NCBI GenBank assembly: GCA_018710905.1
Contig: DVIZ01000181.1
Coordinates: 1 to 36,106 of the forward strand
Origin: Candidatus Scybalomonas excrementigallinarum
Lineage (GTDB): Bacteria; Bacillota; Clostridia; Lachnospirales; Lachnospiraceae
Direction: 5' to 3'
Length of the DNA stretch: 36,106 nucleotides
Below the pieces are notes generated by a model that was not told the origin of the DNA, made no database searches, and saw nothing but the letters and a program-made list of their open reading frames with translations. Positions 32,868-36,106 of this stretch are shown here, piece by piece. The stretch's first letter is position 1, and the number at the start of each line of letters is the position of its first letter. The position numbers were made by a program, and so were the translations under genes.

Positions 32868-32977
32868 TAATAGTTGATATAATATTAAAATTTTGTTCAC
32901 ATTTCATTAACATATATCATACATGATATTATTTCATTTAACAATAGAATTTTTCTTACAAAAAACATAAATTTATA

Positions 32978-33020
32978 ACAGTTCGGACACAGTTCGGACA
33001 CAATTACTTGATAGTATATA
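32978..33020 (+). promoter_or_regulatory. htrA promoter with perfect tandem 11-bp repeat
   Basis: ACAGTTCGGAC occurs twice in direct succession (32978-32988, 32989-32999), with a decayed third unit (ACAATTACTTG) after it. A TATATA -10-like box starts at 33015, 26 bases after the second unit. The 11-bp phase is that of OmpR-family response regulator sites; in Bacillus, htrA genes are controlled by the CssRS two-component system, so an analogous regulator is plausible (inference). Confidence 0.6.
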
Positions 33021-33085
33021 AACAAACAAAGGAATGAGTACAAAAAATCATCAAGCAATTGATGTTTTGAAAGGAGTAAATAATT

Positions 33086-34819
33086 ATGAGTTACGATAAT
33101 GAAAATAGAGAATTAAATAAAATGGAAATGAATACAACAGCTGGAAATGGTGATGGAGGAAATGATACTTATTCTTCCGAAGAAGTAGGAAATGGAACTT
33201 ATCATTTCACACCAGAAGAAATGAGAGCCAATGGAAATAATACTTATTATAGCCAAGGAAATGATTCTATAAACAATGGAAATGAAATGAATTACAATTC
33301 TAATACAACAAGAAATAATGAAGAAGGTGAAATAAGACAGGCGGCAAGTTATTCTTATAATAATAATAATCAACAAGAAAATCAAAACCAGAATTCTTAT
33401 CAGCCTTATGAAATGCAACAGAACTATCAACAAGGAAATCAAGATTTCCAATATCAACAGTTTAATGACAATGGGGTGATTCCGCCAATGAATAAAAAGA
33501 AAAGAACAAAAAGACCAAATACAGGAAAAAAAGTTGGAAAATTTGTAGCTTGTGCAGTGGCTTTTGGTTTGATTGCAGGTACTGTATTCCAAGGTGTTAA
33601 CTATGGAACAAGATATTTCTTAGGAGATAACCAGAGTCAGGTACAATTAGAGACAACAGGATTTGCGACAGGAAATGAAGTGAGCACAAAAGGAACGGTT
33701 TCTCAGGTGGCTGATAGCGCTATGCCAGCAATTGTAGCGATTACAAGTACCATAGAATCCATTCAAAATGGTTTCTTTGGACAGCAGTATAAAACAGAAG
33801 GAACAGGTAGCGGTTCTGGTATTATTATTGCAAAAGATGATGGCAATTTATATATAGCTACCAATAACCATGTAATTGAAGATGCGAAGAAAGTACAGGT
33901 AACATTCTACCATGATCAAAAAGAAGAAGGTAGTGGAGAAGTGGTAGAAGCAACAATTGTAGGAACGGATCCAGATTCTGACCTTGCCGTTGTAAAAGTT
34001 CCAGTGGCAAATATTAGCTCTGATACCTTATCCAATATTAAAGTGGCATCCCTTGGAGATTCTGATGAAGTAACGATTGGGCAACAAGTAGTTGCGATTG
34101 GTAATGCCCTTGGTTATGGACAGTCTGTAACAAGTGGTTATGTGAGTGCTTTAAATCGTGAAGTACAATTAGAAGATAAAACAATGACATTAATGCAGAC
34201 AGATGCAGCGATTAACCCTGGTAATAGCGGTGGTGCTTTATTAAATATGAATGGGGAAGTTATTGGTATTAACTCTGCAAAATACTCCGAAAGTGGTGTA
34301 GAAGGTATGGGTTATGCGATTCCTATGGCAACAGCAAAACCAATTCTTGAAGATATTATGAATGAATCAACAATTCCAGAAGATAAGCAGGCATATCTTG
34401 GAATTACAGGTGCTACTATGGATGATCAATATCGCCAATATATGGGAAATAGCGATATTCCATCTGGTGTCTATGTCGCAACAGTAACAGAAAGCTCTCC
34501 AGCAGAAAAAGGTGGTATCTACGCAGGTGACATTATCGTAAAATTCAACGATAGAGATGTTAGCACAATGGATGGATTACAGAGTCTTTTATCAAGAAGA
34601 GCGGCAGGCGATGAAGTGACAATTGTTGTAAAACGTCAAAACCAGAACGGAACTTACGAGGAAAAATCATTACAAGTAACACTTGGTAAGAAAACAGAGT
34701 CTGTAAAACAACAACAGGAAAATCAGCAAAGTAACAGCCAACAGCAACAACAAGATAGTAATAGCCAATATAATAATCAATATAATAATAGCGATGATTT
34801 TTGGTCATTTTTTAACTAA
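33086..34819 (+). CDS. htrA: membrane-anchored HtrA/DegP-type serine protease
   Basis: A 577-residue quality-control protease. Residues 1-145 are an unusually long cytoplasmic region rich in Asn, Gln, Tyr and Glu; a membrane helix follows at about 150-170. The trypsin-like domain has the triad His262 (N-N-H-V), Asp299 (D-S-D-L-A-V) and Ser381 (N-P-G-N-S-G-G-A-L). A PDZ domain covers about 440-530 (Y-L-G-I-T-G, then G-I-Y-A-G-D-I-I-V-K-F-N). A Gln/Asn/Ser-rich tail ends in F-W-S-F-F-N. It degrades or refolds damaged proteins outside the membrane. The ATG has AAAGGAG upstream. Monocistronic, with a terminator; probably stress-induced through the tandem repeat box. Confidence 0.95.
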   Translation: MSYDNENRELNKMEMNTTAGNGDGGNDTYSSEEVGNGTYHFTPEEMRANGNNTYYSQGNDSINNGNEMNYNSNTTRNNEEGEIRQAASYSYNNNNQQENQNQNSYQPYEMQQNYQQGNQDFQYQQFNDNGVIPPMNKKKRTKRPNTGKKVGKFVACAVAFGLIAGTVFQGVNYGTRYFLGDNQSQVQLETTGFATGNEVSTKGTVSQVADSAMPAIVAITSTIESIQNGFFGQQYKTEGTGSGSGIIIAKDDGNLYIATNNHVIEDAKKVQVTFYHDQKEEGSGEVVEATIVGTDPDSDLAVVKVPVANISSDTLSNIKVASLGDSDEVTIGQQVVAIGNALGYGQSVTSGYVSALNREVQLEDKTMTLMQTDAAINPGNSGGALLNMNGEVIGINSAKYSESGVEGMGYAIPMATAKPILEDIMNESTIPEDKQAYLGITGATMDDQYRQYMGNSDIPSGVYVATVTESSPAEKGGIYAGDIIVKFNDRDVSTMDGLQSLLSRRAAGDEVTIVVKRQNQNGTYEEKSLQVTLGKKTESVKQQQENQQSNSQQQQQDSNSQYNNQYNNSDDFWSFFN

Positions 34820-34853
34820 GAGATAAAGAATACGCTTTATGAATTTCTCATCG

Positions 34854-34889
34854 AAAAAATCCACTTCCATGTTGAAGTGGATTTTTTTT
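34854..34889 (+). terminator. intrinsic terminator after htrA
   Basis: AAAAAATCCACTTC and GAAGTGGATTTTTT form a 14-bp perfect stem with a six-base loop and a T run. It lies inside any upstream extension of the LysR gene, which is one reason for the start chosen there. Confidence 0.92.
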
Positions 34890-34940
34890 GGATCTACTGT
34901 TATGATTATAAAAAAGAATAAAAGAAAAGAGGTGTTTTTG

Positions 34941-35888
34941 GTGACATTACAACAGTTGCGATATTGTATTGTTGTAGCAGAGAAGGGATCGATCAGTGAG
35001 GCAGCAAAAACGCTATTTGTAACACAGCCAAGCGTAACAAGTGCGATTCATGAACTAGAGCTTGAATTTAAAATTACGATTTTTAATCGAACCAATAGAG
35101 GGATGATTTTATCACAAGAAGGTGTAGAATTTTTAAGCTATGCAAGACAAGTGGTAGAGCAAGCGAAACTGATGGAAGAGGCATATTTAAAGAGAGAGGA
35201 AAAAAAGAAGAGATTCCAAATATCGGCACAACATTATTCGTTTGTGGCAGAGGCATTTGCAAATTTAATTCAAGAATGTGAGCTTGAAGATTATGAACTC
35301 ACATTGCGAGAGACGAAGACATCGAACATTATTGATGATGTAAAACAATTGCGGAGCGAAATAGGAGTTCTTTATTTAACCGAGTATAATGAAAAAGTCT
35401 TGAATCGATATTTAAAGGAAAATCAATTAAAATTTCAAGAGCTTTTTTTAGCGAAACCGCATATTTTTGTAGGAGAAAATCATCCCCTTGCAAAGAAGGA
35501 AAAAATCCAATTACAAGAACTAGAAGAATACCCATATTTATCTTATGAGCAAGGAGAAGATAATTCTTTTTATTTTGCGGAAGAGATGTTAAGCAATGTG
35601 CCGAAAAAGAAAAGTATTCGGGTCAGTGACCGAGCAACTATTTTTAGTCTCATGATCCGTTTAAATGGTTATACGGTATCCACAGGAATTTTAGGTGATG
35701 ATATGAAAGCCAGCAATATTATTGCAAAACCTGTGGATTCAAAACAAGTCGTTCGAGTAGGGATTATTACGCATAAAAAAGCGGTATTAAGTGAGATTGC
35801 AAAGAAATTTTTAGAAAAACTATACGAACTTCCAATGCTTCATGAAATGGAAGCGCAAGGCATGATTCAGGAAATGAAAAAGAAGTGA
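34941..35888 (+). CDS. LysR-family transcriptional regulator
   Basis: A 315-residue regulator with the N-terminal winged helix (L-Q-Q-L-R-Y-C-I-V-V-A-E-K-G-S-I-S-E-A-A-K-T-L-F as separate matching blocks, then T-Q-P-S-V-T-S-A-I), a linker helix, and a substrate-binding effector domain. Such proteins usually regulate a nearby or divergent gene in response to a small metabolite. No target is evident in the window: the gene is preceded by a terminator and followed by a mobile element. The GTG start at 34941 is preceded by AAAGAGG; the longer frame to 34839 runs through the htrA terminator and adds no family sequence. The effector is unknown. Confidence 0.92.
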   Translation: MTLQQLRYCIVVAEKGSISEAAKTLFVTQPSVTSAIHELELEFKITIFNRTNRGMILSQEGVEFLSYARQVVEQAKLMEEAYLKREEKKKRFQISAQHYSFVAEAFANLIQECELEDYELTLRETKTSNIIDDVKQLRSEIGVLYLTEYNEKVLNRYLKENQLKFQELFLAKPHIFVGENHPLAKKEKIQLQELEEYPYLSYEQGEDNSFYFAEEMLSNVPKKKSIRVSDRATIFSLMIRLNGYTVSTGILGDDMKASNIIAKPVDSKQVVRVGIITHKKAVLSEIAKKFLEKLYELPMLHEMEAQGMIQEMKKK

Positions 35889-35941
35889 TCTTGATAGGAG
35901 ATGTCAGGATAAGAGAATCAGGAGTGTTCAATTACAATTTA

Positions 35942-35983
35942 AGTGCGAAAAGCCCATTCCTTTAGGGGTGGGATGAAAGCACT
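35942..35983 (+). repeat. left-end hairpin of the IS200/IS605-type element
   Basis: CCCATTCC/GGGGTGGG (35953-35960 and 35965-35972, with G-T pairs) with a TTTA loop forms the inner hairpin. AGTGC/GCACT (35942-35946 and 35979-35983) form an outer stem. The AAAG guide precedes the inner stem. This is the subterminal structure recognised by TnpA as single-stranded DNA. Confidence 0.7.
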
Positions 35984-36048
35984 ATTTATTTTAATTTTTT
36001 GTGTATGTTTATCTTTGTTTTGTACATATTATATGCTATACTTATAGT

Positions 36049-36106
36049 ATGGAAAATAATTATAGACATACAAACACAACAGTATCTTTGATAAATTATC
36101 ATTTTG
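36049..36106 (+). CDS. tnpA: IS200/IS605-family transposase TnpA, N-terminal fragment
   Basis: The first 19 codons read M-E-N-N-Y-R-H-T-N-T-T-V-S-L-I-N-Y-H-F, the typical start of Y1 (HUH) transposases of this family, in which the block S-L-I-N-Y-H-F-V-F precedes the C-P-(K/R)-Y-R segment. The window ends here, so catalytic HUH and tyrosine motifs cannot be checked. There is no ribosome binding site. A TTGTTT (36015-36020)/TATACT (36037-36042) promoter with a 16-base spacer places the transcript start at or near the ATG, implying leaderless, weak expression. Confidence 0.8.
   Translation, partial: MENNYRHTNTTVSLINYHF

Larger units (their letters stand above)
35936..36106 (+). mobile_element. 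left part of an IS200/IS605-family insertion sequence, cut by window end
   Basis: Two signs point to this family: a subterminal hairpin with a flanking TTAC (35932-35935), and the N-terminus of a TnpA-like protein at 36049. In IS608 the left end is cut just after TTAC, which remains in the host flank; the tetranucleotide AAAG at the foot of the hairpin (35949-35952) is the matching guide sequence. The proposed left boundary is therefore 35935/35936. The right end and any TnpB gene lie outside the window. Confidence 0.75.

Noticed and set aside
34839-34940. N-terminal extension of the LysR protein
   Set aside because: It runs through the htrA terminator hairpin and places 34 atypical residues before the helix-turn-helix; the GTG at 34941 has a ribosome site.
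1-36106. CRISPR arrays, tRNA or rRNA genes, prophage genes
   Set aside because: No spaced direct repeats, no cloverleaf with CCA-end pattern, no rRNA-like conserved blocks, and no phage structural genes were seen.

Overview
The window looks like chromosomal DNA from a low-GC, strictly anaerobic Gram-positive bacterium, most likely a gut clostridium of the Lachnospiraceae type. The evidence is the AT-rich composition, AGGAGG-type ribosome binding sites with frequent GTG/TTG starts, an oxygen-sensitive class III ribonucleotide reductase (nrdD-nrdG), an HPr protein with the Gram-positive regulatory Ser46, a cdaA-cdaR pair, CDP-glycerol (teichoic-acid-like) genes and an LCP attachment protein. 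The species call is inference. No rRNA, tRNA or CRISPR array was seen.

Layout. Positions 1-5800 are read on the minus strand: a possible gene edge, a TspO-like membrane protein, a ZIP metal transporter, then a two-gene envelope operon (a 978-residue GT2/CDP-glycerol glycerophosphotransferase fusion and a polysaccharide pyruvyl transferase family protein). Positions 6100-8970 carry nrdD-nrdG behind candidate NrdR boxes. Positions 9000-16850 hold the most distinctive locus: three paralogous exported PAPS-independent aryl-sulfate sulfotransferases, with an OmpR-type response regulator and a sensor kinase between the first and second. Sulfotransferase genes 1 and 2 share a promoter element, an 11-bp-phased tandem half-site at the same distance (26 bp) from the -10 box. 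This suggests the embedded two-component system controls them.

Positions 16850-20824 form a c-di-AMP operon: a structured leader, two uncharacterised membrane proteins, cdaA, cdaR and an HPr-like protein. Positions 20846-29000 are a wall glycopolymer cluster: an ABC exporter pair (tagG/tagH type), glycerol-3-phosphate cytidylyltransferase, galU, a TagF-like and a TagB-like glycerophosphotransferase, a GT2 enzyme and a secreted beta-helix protein. An unrecognised 288-residue protein follows. Read leftward from 32800 are a polyprenyl-phosphate sugar-1-phosphate transferase and an LCP protein, plausibly the initiating and the wall-attaching enzymes for such a polymer. Divergent from them is a membrane-anchored HtrA protease with its own tandem-repeat promoter box, then a LysR regulator.

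The window ends inside a mobile element: a left end with IS608-like TTAC/AAAG signals and a hairpin, followed by the first 19 codons of an IS200/IS605 TnpA transposase.

The best candidate for an undescribed system is the two-component-linked sulfotransferase trio. Secondary candidates are the two cdaA-linked membrane proteins, the structured hairpin/mini-ORF between tagD and galU, and the protein at 29093-29959.
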